NCBI RefSeq assembly: GCF_947491795.1
Contig: NZ_CANLKW010000004.1
Coordinates: 186,001-250,000, forward strand
Reading direction: 5' to 3'
Length of the DNA: 64,000 bases
Source of the DNA: an uncultured Roseobacter sp.
GTDB lineage: Bacteria; Pseudomonadota; Alphaproteobacteria; Rhodobacterales; Rhodobacteraceae
The notes beneath the pieces are model-generated. The model was not told the DNA's origin and did not search any database. It saw nothing but the letters and a program-made list of their open reading frames with translations. Within the stretch, counting starts at the first letter, position 1. Every line of letters begins with the position of its first letter. Both the position numbers and the translations under genes were made by a program. Below, in pieces: positions 50,789 through 58,850 of the stretch.

Positions 50789-50919
50789 GAGTGCAGGCAT
50801 CGGCCTGGCCGTGGGCCTCAAATCCCATTATGGTCAGAGCGGCTGCGCCGGGCGACCGGGGGTGCACCACCGCGTGGCAGGACCAGTCAAAGACTTCAGA
50901 ACAAACAGGCGGGTAACCG

Positions 50920-51960
50920 GTGAATACAGATTTCTCCTTCATTGACCTTTTCGCAGGCATCGGCGGTTTACGACGCGCAATGGAGAGTGTTGGCGGCAGA
51001 TGCGTTTTCACGTCCGAGTGGGATCGGTTCGCGCAGAAGACTTACCAGACCAATTACCGGGATAACCGGCCGCTGGCGGGTGACATCACGACCGTGGATG
51101 CCCATGAGATACCACGGCACGACGTTCTGGTTGCCGGGTTTCCCTGTCAGCCATTTTCGATTGCAGGGGTTTCAAAAAAGAATGCCCTGGGGCGCGCGCA
51201 CGGGTTCAGTGATGAAACCCAGGGAACATTGTTCTTTGATGTGCTGCGTATTCTGAAACATCACCGACCCGCTGCATTCTTGTTGGAGAATGTGAAAAAT
51301 CTGACCAGTCATGACGGTGGCCGAACTTTCGATGTCATTCGACGCAAACTGAAAAACGAGTTGGGTTATGATCTGCACTACCGGGTGATCGATGCCGCAC
51401 ATTACCTGCCGCAGCACCGCGAAAGAATTGTGATTGTGGGTTTCCGCGAAGCCACAGCTTTCAGCTTTGATGATCTGCAATTGCCGCCCCGCGGTCAGCA
51501 CAGGATGCGGGATATTCTGCACCCTGAGGACGGGTCCGAACACCCCGAGGGCCCCTTTACCCAAGGATCGCAGGCGCAGGTTGCGCAAAAGTATGTTCTG
51601 AGTGACAAGCTCTGGGCTTATCTCCAGGCCTATGCGGCCAAACACCGGGCGGCGGGCAACGGGTTTGGCTTTGGGCTTGTAGGCCCTGGGGATATCGCGC
51701 GCACACTTTCGGCGCGCTATTATAAAGACGGTTCCGAGATACTTGTCAGCAGGGCCGCCGGAGAAAACCCGCGCCGCCTGACGCCCCGCGAATGCGCGCG
51801 TCTTATGGGATATCCCGACAGTTTCAGGATCGAAGTTTCTGATACACAGGCATATCGCCAGTTCGGTAATTCCGTGGCGGTCCCGGTGTTCGCAGACGTT
51901 GCAAAACTGATGCATCCGCATTTCATGCCTGCCGTTGCGGCGCTGGTGGTGGAAAGCTGA
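50920..51960 (+). CDS. dcm: DNA (cytosine-5)-methyltransferase
   Basis: A 346-residue enzyme starting at a GTG. All key C5-methyltransferase motifs are present in order: I IDLFAGIGGLR (SAM binding, about 8-18), IV GFPCQPFS with the catalytic C76, VI ENV (123-125), VIII QHRERIVIVGF, then a target-recognition region of about 90 residues, IX RRLTPRECARLMGYP and X FGNSVAVPVF. It methylates cytosine C5 in a specific duplex sequence that cannot be predicted here. It is followed 5 bases later by a vsr gene, and no restriction endonuclease gene is visible. Lower GC than its neighbours is suggested by eye but was not computed. Confidence 0.95.
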   Translation: MNTDFSFIDLFAGIGGLRRAMESVGGRCVFTSEWDRFAQKTYQTNYRDNRPLAGDITTVDAHEIPRHDVLVAGFPCQPFSIAGVSKKNALGRAHGFSDETQGTLFFDVLRILKHHRPAAFLLENVKNLTSHDGGRTFDVIRRKLKNELGYDLHYRVIDAAHYLPQHRERIVIVGFREATAFSFDDLQLPPRGQHRMRDILHPEDGSEHPEGPFTQGSQAQVAQKYVLSDKLWAYLQAYAAKHRAAGNGFGFGLVGPGDIARTLSARYYKDGSEILVSRAAGENPRRLTPRECARLMGYPDSFRIEVSDTQAYRQFGNSVAVPVFADVAKLMHPHFMPAVAALVVES

Positions 51961-51965
51961 TTGCT

Positions 51966-52421
51966 GTGGCAGATGTCCATTCCAAAGAAGTGCGCCGCAA
52001 AAACATGTCGCGCATCCGTGCCCGCGATACCCGGCCTGAACTGATCGTGCGGCGCGGGCTTCATGCTCTTGGTTTCCGGTTCAGGCTGCATGACAAAAGA
52101 CTGCCAGGGAAGCCCGACCTGGTTTTGCCGAAACATCATGCAGTAATTTTCGTGCACGGTTGTTTCTGGCATGGGCACGACTGTGCGATGTTCAGGTGGC
52201 CAGCAACGCGGCCGGAGTTCTGGCGATCAAAAATTGAAGGCAATCAACAGCGTGATGCGCGCCAGCTCGCGGCGCTCAAGCAGGCTGGCTGGCGTTGTGC
52301 ACTGGTCTGGGAGTGCGCCCTGAAAGGTCCCGGGCGGTTGCCGGCGGGCGATGTCCCGAAAACCCTGGCCGCGTGGCTGACCGGTTCCGAGCGGAACCTT
52401 TCTGTCAGGGGAACAGAATAG
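51966..52421 (+). CDS. vsr: Very short patch repair endonuclease (Vsr)
   Basis: A 151-residue protein starting at a GTG 6 bases after the methyltransferase stop. Family features: NMSRIRARDTRPELIVRRGL near the N-terminus, the catalytic Asp in GKPDLVLPKH, the HGCFWHGHDC zinc/active-site motif, and FRWPATRPEFWRSKIEGNQQRD. E. coli Vsr nicks 5' of the T in T:G mismatches produced by deamination of 5-methylcytosine. Pairing with a C5-methyltransferase gene indicates that both act on the same recognition sequence. Confidence 0.94.
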   Translation: MADVHSKEVRRKNMSRIRARDTRPELIVRRGLHALGFRFRLHDKRLPGKPDLVLPKHHAVIFVHGCFWHGHDCAMFRWPATRPEFWRSKIEGNQQRDARQLAALKQAGWRCALVWECALKGPGRLPAGDVPKTLAAWLTGSERNLSVRGTE

Positions 52422-52543
52422 CCTGTTGCACTGCATAAAATCACTGTCCGGCATGCCTTTGTCGCAACAGTTGTTGACATGTGAAACCACTTGGCCGAAC
52501 GATTAAAACAGGCCCCGGCAAGGGGCGTCCGGAGACAGCGGTC

Positions 52544-54865
52544 GTGAGCGATCACAGTATCATCCATGCCTTTTCAAACGTTGGAAAGCTGAGCGGCGGC
52601 CGTCATTTCCCAGGGTTTCCTCTCGCTGCCGGAAAACGCAGTTACCTGGTCGGGCCGCGAAACCTTCAGCGTATCAACGTCAAAACAGGCGATCTGCTCA
52701 GTCTGGATCTGACGGGTGGAGATGGTGTGTCCGTTGCAGCCTTTGATGACACGGGCGCTGATGCCTCCGCCGCTCTGGGACTGGCTGGCGCGGACATCAG
52801 AAGTACCGATGTAACACAGACGGCCGAACTGGTTGCCTGGATAGCGTCTCAGGGTGGCCGTCTGAACGGCCACATTCACTGTACTGATGTACCCCCCCAA
52901 CCAGAGCCTGTCGTGCTGAAGTGCACCGCACCCTGTTCCGTCTGGATATTGCACGCAGCCGAGGCGGATGCGCTGGTTTCCGGTGAAGGTGGCGGAACGG
53001 TGCATGTATCACATCAGTCTGCCGGAGCCGGAGCGCTGATGCTGCCAGAGCCGCTGGGCGAGATACGCGAAGAGTTCACCGTTCCCCGGGCCAGCGCCAT
53101 CGGGTACGAGGTGCGGCGCGGCGAAGTGTTGCAGATCATCGATGCGGAAGGACAGCAGTGTTCTGATTTTCAGGCATTTCGCGCGGCGTCGCTGGATATA
53201 GGCCGCGAGCATATGATCGATGCCACGGCAACACGCAGCATGGTCAGGCGTGCCTTTCCGGGGCCGGGCCTCGCGGACAAGTTTTTTGACCAGAATATGG
53301 TGCCGATGCTGAAAGTCATTCAGGACACCTGCGGGCGTCACGATACCTTTGGACTTGCCTGTACGGCGCGCGGATACGAAGAACGCGGCTTCCCAGGTCA
53401 CGTAAACTGTTCTGATAATATCTCGCACGCTCTGGAGCAGTTCGGCGTGGAAAAACGCACGGCCTGGCCTGCGATAAACTTCTTCTGGAATACCTGGATT
53501 GACCCGCACCACCACCTGATGACCGAAGAAAGCTATTCGCGGCCAGGTGACTATGTTGCGATGGAAGCGATGGATGATCTGGTGTGCGTCACAACCGCCT
53601 GTCCGGACGATATTGACCCGATCAATGGATGGAACCCGACCGATGTCCACGTGCGGATTTACCGACCCGAAAGCCGTATCCAGCGGGCGGTTGCCTACAG
53701 GCCAAAAGAGGACGCTCCGATGCTGATCAGCCGCGAGTCCGCCTTCCATCCCCGTCTGGCGCCGCAAACAGAACACTTTGCACCAGCCCGCGATCTGTGG
53801 ACACCTGTCAGCTTTCCGGCCCATGGCACTTTGGGAGAGTACTGGGCCTGCAGGGACGCCGTAAGCTTGCAGGACATGAGCGGTTTGCGAAAGTTTGACA
53901 TCATCGGGCCGGATGCGGAACGTCTGATGCAGAGCGCGCTGACGCGTGACATCAGCAGGCTCGCCGTCTGGCGGGGGACCTATGCGCTTATCTGTGACGA
54001 AAGTGGCGAAGTCATTGATGATGGGACGTTGTTCCGCCTCGGCCAGCAGCTCTTCCGCTGGTGTTGCGGCTCAGAGGAAAGCGGGCGCTGGCTGACACGG
54101 ATGGCCCGGGAGGCAGGCTATCAGGTCAGGGTACATGATCTGCGAAATTCCCTGCCAAACCTTGCGCTGCAGGGGCCCCGTTCGCGCAGTCTTTTGGAAA
54201 AACTGGTCTTTACGCAACCGAATGTGCCCGGGCTGGAACACCTGCGCTGGTTCGGCGCGACAATTGCCCGCCTGAATGATCGCGACGGTGCACCATTCCT
54301 GCTCACCCGTACTGGGTACACCGGCGAACTGGGGTTTGAGATTTTCTGTGCTGAATCTGATGCGTTGACCATCTGGGACGCGCTGACGGATGCCGGGCAG
54401 GCGTTCGGCCTGAAACCAATGGGGTCTGCCGCATTGGAAATGCTGCGCGTTGAAGCGGGGCTGGCAGCCGCGGGCGCAGAGTTTGCACCCGGTGTTGATG
54501 CGTTGGAAGCGGGGCTGGGGTTCGCGGTCGATTTCCGAAAGCAGCAGTTCTGCGGACGTGCGGCCCTCGAGAGAAATGCAAAAGACCCCCGGCGCAGTCT
54601 CAGAGGGTTGATTTTTGACTGCGATGATGTTCCGGCCGCAGGGTGTCCTGTATTCAATGGCGAACGTCAGGTCGGTGTGATTACCTCAGCCACACGGTCG
54701 CCGCTGTTGCAGACATCTGTGGCCATGGCGCGGCTGGCGGTCGAGCATGCTGGGACCGGAACGGTTCTGGAGGTCGGTCAACTGGACGGTCACATGAAAC
54801 GGCTGACCGCGACCGTGGCAGATGTACCCTTTGTTGATCCGGAGCGGAAAAAACCCAGAGCCTGA
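52544..54865 (+). CDS. DUF1989 - aminomethyltransferase (GcvT-like) fusion protein
   Basis: A 773-residue protein if it starts at the GTG at 52544, which has a GGAGACAG ribosome site; a GTG at 52481 in the same frame would add 21 residues. Three parts: an N-terminal region (about 1-175) of unclear family, a DUF1989 (urea carboxylase-associated) domain (about 175-400, with GQQCSDFQAF and VNCSDNISHALEQFG, conserved Cys and Asp/Asn), and a GcvT domain (about 420-770, with RTGYTGELGFEIF, LGFAVDF and GVITSATRSP). GcvT-type domains transfer one-carbon units from amines or sulfonium compounds to tetrahydrofolate. No glycine cleavage partner adjoins it, so it is likely a demethylase-type enzyme of unknown substrate. 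Confidence 0.85.
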   Translation: MSDHSIIHAFSNVGKLSGGRHFPGFPLAAGKRSYLVGPRNLQRINVKTGDLLSLDLTGGDGVSVAAFDDTGADASAALGLAGADIRSTDVTQTAELVAWIASQGGRLNGHIHCTDVPPQPEPVVLKCTAPCSVWILHAAEADALVSGEGGGTVHVSHQSAGAGALMLPEPLGEIREEFTVPRASAIGYEVRRGEVLQIIDAEGQQCSDFQAFRAASLDIGREHMIDATATRSMVRRAFPGPGLADKFFDQNMVPMLKVIQDTCGRHDTFGLACTARGYEERGFPGHVNCSDNISHALEQFGVEKRTAWPAINFFWNTWIDPHHHLMTEESYSRPGDYVAMEAMDDLVCVTTACPDDIDPINGWNPTDVHVRIYRPESRIQRAVAYRPKEDAPMLISRESAFHPRLAPQTEHFAPARDLWTPVSFPAHGTLGEYWACRDAVSLQDMSGLRKFDIIGPDAERLMQSALTRDISRLAVWRGTYALICDESGEVIDDGTLFRLGQQLFRWCCGSEESGRWLTRMAREAGYQVRVHDLRNSLPNLALQGPRSRSLLEKLVFTQPNVPGLEHLRWFGATIARLNDRDGAPFLLTRTGYTGELGFEIFCAESDALTIWDALTDAGQAFGLKPMGSAALEMLRVEAGLAAAGAEFAPGVDALEAGLGFAVDFRKQQFCGRAALERNAKDPRRSLRGLIFDCDDVPAAGCPVFNGERQVGVITSATRSPLLQTSVAMARLAVEHAGTGTVLEVGQLDGHMKRLTATVADVPFVDPERKKPRA

Positions 54866-54892
54866 GGCCGTGTACTGACCGGAAAGCCAGGA

Positions 54893-54908
54893 GCCGCCCA
54901 AAGGCGGC
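54893..54908. terminator. Possible terminator between convergent genes
   Basis: A 6-base stem, GCCGCC (54893-54898) and GGCGGC (54903-54908), with a 4-base loop, lies in the 51-base gap between the converging fusion gene and the pilus gene. There is no long T tract on either strand, so efficiency is uncertain. Confidence 0.45.
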
Positions 54909-54916
54909 CCGGCGCT

Positions 54917-55522
54917 TTAATCGATGTCAGTCTGTGTCACAACATAGGGCGTGATAATCCCGCAGGTCACGTCATAGCAGAGCTGCTTGGCATAGCGTGG
55001 CCGTGTGAAGACAAAGTTGTTGATGTCACGGTTGGCCAGGCCCAGATCAAACAGCGGGTCGAACTCTGTGCTCGTCTCTACCACGATAATCTGGTCGTTG
55101 TGCGGCATGACCGGCAGGCGTTCGTCCCAGTCGGCAACGTTGGTGGTGGTCAGCGGGAAGAAGTCTCCGCGCACCTGGGACCAGACGATTTCATAATCGC
55201 CGGCGTTACCATTGTACTGGACAACAGACACCCGCATGTGCGAGTCGCCAACCGCACGGGTAAGTTCGTCAAACAGGTCCCGCGCGCCGTCCAGGAAGCC
55301 TGCATCCAGCGGGGTTGCCTGGCGCGAAATCATGTCAGAGATCGTGTATGTGGCTTTTTGGTTGTTTGTGTATTGGCGGTAGGCGTCAAAGATCGAGAAC
55401 ATTCCCAGATAGGCCCAGAAGACCAGCGGCAGAATGATCATCGCTTCGATGGCCACGTTGCCGTCCTCTGCGCGGCGGAACCGTCTAAGGAATGCGGACA
55501 GGGTTCTCACTGTGGTCATCAT
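54917..55522 (-). CDS. TadE-like pilus assembly protein
   Basis: A 201-residue protein. After about 17 basic residues the sequence AEDGNVAIEAMIILPLVFWA shows the TadE pseudopilin pattern: a charged segment, a Gly, then a Glu at about +5 and a single hydrophobic helix. The rest is exported; a Cys pair near the C-terminus (LCYDVTCG) may form a disulfide. It is the last of three overlapping genes (55519-55522 ATGA-type overlap). TadE proteins are minor pseudopilins processed by TadV in tight-adherence pilus systems. Confidence 0.85.
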   Translation of the reverse strand: MMTTVRTLSAFLRRFRRAEDGNVAIEAMIILPLVFWAYLGMFSIFDAYRQYTNNQKATYTISDMISRQATPLDAGFLDGARDLFDELTRAVGDSHMRVSVVQYNGNAGDYEIVWSQVRGDFFPLTTTNVADWDERLPVMPHNDQIIVVETSTEFDPLFDLGLANRDINNFVFTRPRYAKQLCYDVTCGIITPYVVTQTDID

Positions 55523-56064
55523 ACACCCGGCTCCTGTACAAAGGCCGACGTTGCCATCATTTTGGCCTGTCCGGCGTTGTCTTTGACATAGTGAAAACCA
55601 AGACCGGTGGTCGGAAAGATGGGATCAAATTTCACGCAGGCGCGCAGCAGCATCAGGTCATGCTCCTGTCCTGTCTGATAGTTGGGCGGATCCGCGCTGG
55701 TGATCGGTTCGGACCGGTCAACGCAGTCAACATCGGCGTCCAGACCAACGTAGTTGCGCGGGTCAACGACGATCATCTCCAGCTTCAGGCTGTCGGTGCA
55801 GTCGGGGATGAACCCGGCATTGTTGCAGATCACCAGTTTCAGCGCGTCATGCGAAGGCACTGCCCCTGTGTTCAGCCGCACCTGGCGCACAGCGATATCG
55901 AGGCCGCGGTCGAGCCACATCTGACGCATGGAATACATGCCAAGTTCTACGGATGACAGGAAGGCCGTGAAGAGGATCGGCACCAGCAGCACGAATTCGA
56001 TCGCTACCTGACCGTCTTCCTTTTTTCTGAACGACCTCAGAAAGGTAAGGGTTCGCTGTATCAT
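55519..56064 (-). CDS. TadE-like pilus assembly protein
   Basis: A 181-residue protein with RKKEDGQVAIEFVLLVPILF, the TadE N-terminal processing site and hydrophobic helix. Later cysteines (CNNAGFIPDCTDS, VDCVDRS) suggest disulfides in the periplasm. It overlaps both neighbours by 4 bases. Together with the flanking TadE and TadG-like genes it forms a small module separated from any tadA/B/C ATPase or platform genes in this window. Confidence 0.87.
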   Translation of the reverse strand: MIQRTLTFLRSFRKKEDGQVAIEFVLLVPILFTAFLSSVELGMYSMRQMWLDRGLDIAVRQVRLNTGAVPSHDALKLVICNNAGFIPDCTDSLKLEMIVVDPRNYVGLDADVDCVDRSEPITSADPPNYQTGQEHDLMLLRACVKFDPIFPTTGLGFHYVKDNAGQAKMMATSAFVQEPGV

Positions 56065-57548
56065 TGGGTCAGCCTCAGTTCGTTGATCTGGCGGGCGATG
56101 GACTTGAACGCCGTTGCAATCTCCACACCCTGCACATTGTACGAGAATGCCGGGGTCGTCGCGCAGTTGCGCATCTGGGTAACGGCGGCGCTCGGTGCTT
56201 CAAAGGCGATGGTGTAGATTACAATTCCCTGAGCCTTGGCCTTGTCGCACATCGAATAGAAGCGGTTGATATTGGTACTGCCGCTGGAGATCGTCTCGCG
56301 GTCTGACGAACGTGCACCAAGGTGTTTGGTCGGGTTCAGTTCATGATTGGGATCTTTCGGACGCAGCTGGCTGGTGATTTTACCATCTGTCATCAGCACG
56401 ATGAATTTGCGGGTATCCGTGTCTGTAAAGGGTGCAGGCCGGTCAGCGAACTGTGGTGGCACCAGGTTTGCTGTCTCCAGCGCCCGGAAGGTCGAGTTGG
56501 ACGTCGGGTTGAGCAGCGCGGCGGCATACTTCATGCCATAGTGCGTGCCCGTGCCATCATGCAGGCGCATGGTGTTGATGAATGCCTGCAGATTGCCCAG
56601 ATTGTTCTGCGCATACTGGATGGCGGTATTGTTCAGCGGGCACCATCCCCAGTCCATCGTGGGGGCATCGATTGCCCAGTTCATGAAATGCGGAGTCTGA
56701 TCGTATCCGCCCGACGGCAGATCGATGTTGTTAAAGTCGCTGCTGTCCAGTTCGAGACAGGCTGACCGGTCGTTGTAAGACACGTAGCTGGTTTCGGTTA
56801 CGGTATCGCCGTTGTCGTCGGTATATTCATTGGTCACGTCGCCGCCATAAGGCTGCTCCTCGCCGTTCACGGTGATCGTATCGGCAAACTGAACGCCTCC
56901 GGCGCGGTTGAACACGATGGGCCCGGGGTTGGTCTGTCCGGCATAGGGAATCACGTTGATCGATGTTGTGGTGCCTGCCTGGCCATCCAGAACGGCAGCG
57001 AGGAACTCATTTGCGGCTACCCGCAGCTTGCCGATGCGGTCGTCGAATCGCATGGAGCCCGAGATGTCGAGGACGAGTGAAATCTCTGTTTTCTCAATGA
57101 CTTCCTCGGCCATACCGGTGGTGTAAACCGGCAGGGAGTCTGTCCCCGTCATAGCCATATAAATCGCAGGAGTCCGCGTGCGGGCCGTCGCCGCAACAAT
57201 TCTGTAGTTGGTCGCAGGCAGATGGGCACCGGGCGTGATCTGAACATCGTCCAGGAATTCTGTCATGCCGGCCTTGGCGAAATAGTCGTCTACGACCTCG
57301 TCTGGTGGCAGTGGCTGATCAAGGTCTGACGCCGCAAGGATCGCGCGGTCGAGTGTGTTCTGAACCCGGGTGCGCATCATTTCATTTTGCATCAGGTCAA
57401 CAGCAATGCCGCAGACCATGAGCATCATGATAATCATGAAGGTGGCGAAAATCGTCACCGTTCCTTCTTCTTCTTTGCGGAAGGCAGAGATCCTGCCAAC
57501 AGTCGCCTGCCGGTTCAGCTCTTTCGTTTCTGTGCACGCACGCAGCAT
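56061..57548 (-). CDS. TadG-like pilus assembly protein with VWA domain
   Basis: A 495-residue protein from the ATG at 57548 (a GTG directly precedes it). The N-terminal EEEGTVTIFATFMIIMMLMV is the TadE/TadG processing region and membrane anchor. A von Willebrand factor A domain follows, with the metal-ion-dependent adhesion motif DISGS at about residue 161 and a second MIDAS element FIVLMTDGK near residue 385. Large exported VWA proteins at the end of tad loci are thought to help anchor or display the pilus. The first gene of the module; its promoter should lie in the 434-base gap upstream. Confidence 0.88.
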   Translation of the reverse strand: MLRACTETKELNRQATVGRISAFRKEEEGTVTIFATFMIIMMLMVCGIAVDLMQNEMMRTRVQNTLDRAILAASDLDQPLPPDEVVDDYFAKAGMTEFLDDVQITPGAHLPATNYRIVAATARTRTPAIYMAMTGTDSLPVYTTGMAEEVIEKTEISLVLDISGSMRFDDRIGKLRVAANEFLAAVLDGQAGTTTSINVIPYAGQTNPGPIVFNRAGGVQFADTITVNGEEQPYGGDVTNEYTDDNGDTVTETSYVSYNDRSACLELDSSDFNNIDLPSGGYDQTPHFMNWAIDAPTMDWGWCPLNNTAIQYAQNNLGNLQAFINTMRLHDGTGTHYGMKYAAALLNPTSNSTFRALETANLVPPQFADRPAPFTDTDTRKFIVLMTDGKITSQLRPKDPNHELNPTKHLGARSSDRETISSGSTNINRFYSMCDKAKAQGIVIYTIAFEAPSAAVTQMRNCATTPAFSYNVQGVEIATAFKSIARQINELRLTQ

Positions 57549-57982
57549 CACTTAACTCTCTTTCACTACCGCCCCCGCGATATTCGATTGATTGAAACGT
57601 AAGCAGGAAAATTGTTGAAAGTGAGGCCGCTCAGGATTGCCACCACAGCATGATCCATATGATTTTAAGCACTTTTTACCAGAACTTGTTGCCTGAACGC
57701 TGTAGAACAGCCGTAATTGCGTTCATTGTTAACCAACGCGAAACACCGCAACGGGCAGCCCGCCGGAACCGCAATTGGAATAAGGCAATTTTGCGACCCG
57801 GGACGCGGGGCTAGAGAATCATCGCGCCCGTTCTTTGGAACAATGCTCTGTGGAGTGGGGTTGCACAGTTTCCCGATCCTGATTGATATGCAAAGGACAC
57901 GTTCTTTGCCTGCGTTCCACGCCAGTCAGAGACTCATCCGGAGCCCGCGTTACGGCCCGGCGGCGCAGGCACGGAGAATATT
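57549..57982. other. 434-base gene-free divergent control region
   Basis: It separates the tadG-like gene (minus) from the TetR gene (plus). I see no convincing coding frame. The half near tadG is AT-rich (57552-57740) and includes the CtrA-like box at 57665-57679 and a GTTAACC element near 57727. The half near tetR is GC-rich with no clear -10/-35 pair. It presumably contains both promoters. Confidence 0.6.
57665..57679. promoter_or_regulatory. CtrA-like box upstream of the Tad genes
   Basis: TTAA-N7-TTAC matches the alphaproteobacterial CtrA full site TTAA-N7-TTAA with one mismatch. It lies about 117 bases upstream of the tadG-like start. CtrA controls pilus and motility genes in several alphaproteobacteria (established knowledge); binding here is inference. 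Confidence 0.35.
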
Positions 57983-58630
57983 ATGGCCGACAACCAGAAA
58001 TCAGAAAGCGGGCGCGGTTCCAGAAGATATACAAAAGAGGACTGGATCAGAATTGCCCTGGATACGCTGATTTCTGAGGGGGAAGAAAACGTGAAAGTAC
58101 TGGTGTTGTCGGCCAAACTGGAAACGTCGCGCTCCAGTTTCTACTGGCACTTTGAAAGCCGCGCAGACCTTCTGGACGATCTTCTGGAGTACTGGCGCAG
58201 CACAAACACCAAAGCCATTGTCGACAGTGCATCAGAACCTGCGGATACAATTACGTCGGCTATTGTGAATGTGTTCGCCTCCTGGATTGGCAAGGGGCGT
58301 TTTGACACCCGTCTGGATTTCGCGGTGCGGGACTGGGCGCGCAGATCGGGGTCTGTCCGTGCGCTGCTCGATCAGTCAGACAACCGGCGGCTTGAAGCGC
58401 TGACAAAGATGTTTACAGGTTTTGGGTATCCCGGCGAAGAGGCCGAGGTTCGGGCGCGTATCCTGTATTTCACGCAAATCGGGTATGATGCCCTGGATCA
58501 TAAAGAAGACTGGGAAACCCGTATTGGCCGCGCACGGCAATATCTGCTCTGTCTCTCCGGTGCCGAACCCTCTGAACATGATCTGCAACGGCTGGATGCG
58601 GTGCGGAGGGGGCCGGCGGCAGCTGGTTGA
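57983..58630 (+). CDS. TetR/AcrR family transcriptional regulator
   Basis: A 215-residue protein. The HTH domain (about residues 17-65) reads KEDWIRIALDTLISEGEENVKVLVL then LETSRSSFYWHFESRADLLDDLL, the TetR recognition helix and following helix. The C-terminal ligand domain is helical, with FDTRLDFAVRDWARRSGSVRALL and ILYFTQIGYDALDHKED. The target is unknown. The phytanoyl-CoA dioxygenase-like gene 220 bases downstream on the same strand is the nearest candidate. Confidence 0.92.
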   Translation: MADNQKSESGRGSRRYTKEDWIRIALDTLISEGEENVKVLVLSAKLETSRSSFYWHFESRADLLDDLLEYWRSTNTKAIVDSASEPADTITSAIVNVFASWIGKGRFDTRLDFAVRDWARRSGSVRALLDQSDNRRLEALTKMFTGFGYPGEEAEVRARILYFTQIGYDALDHKEDWETRIGRARQYLLCLSGAEPSEHDLQRLDAVRRGPAAAG

Positions 58631-58850
58631 CGGTGGTTCACTTACGGCCCGGATGCCAAAGCGCGATCTTTCGGGTTGCTTAACCGTTGCAGACTGTGGG
58701 CAGGCAGAAATCACGATCCTCACAGGGCCAGAAGGCAACCCACATTCTGTGCTGTGAAGCGGCACCTCAGATAAAACTCCCAATGGTCATTATGCAATTG
58801 CCAAGTCACGGTTTCCCGGTTCAAACTTGTGGGCAACAGGAGATCTGAAA

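Noticed and set aside
50920..54865. Possible defence island
   Set aside because: Besides the methyltransferase and Vsr there is no nuclease, helicase, toxin, integrase or phage gene; the next gene is metabolic.
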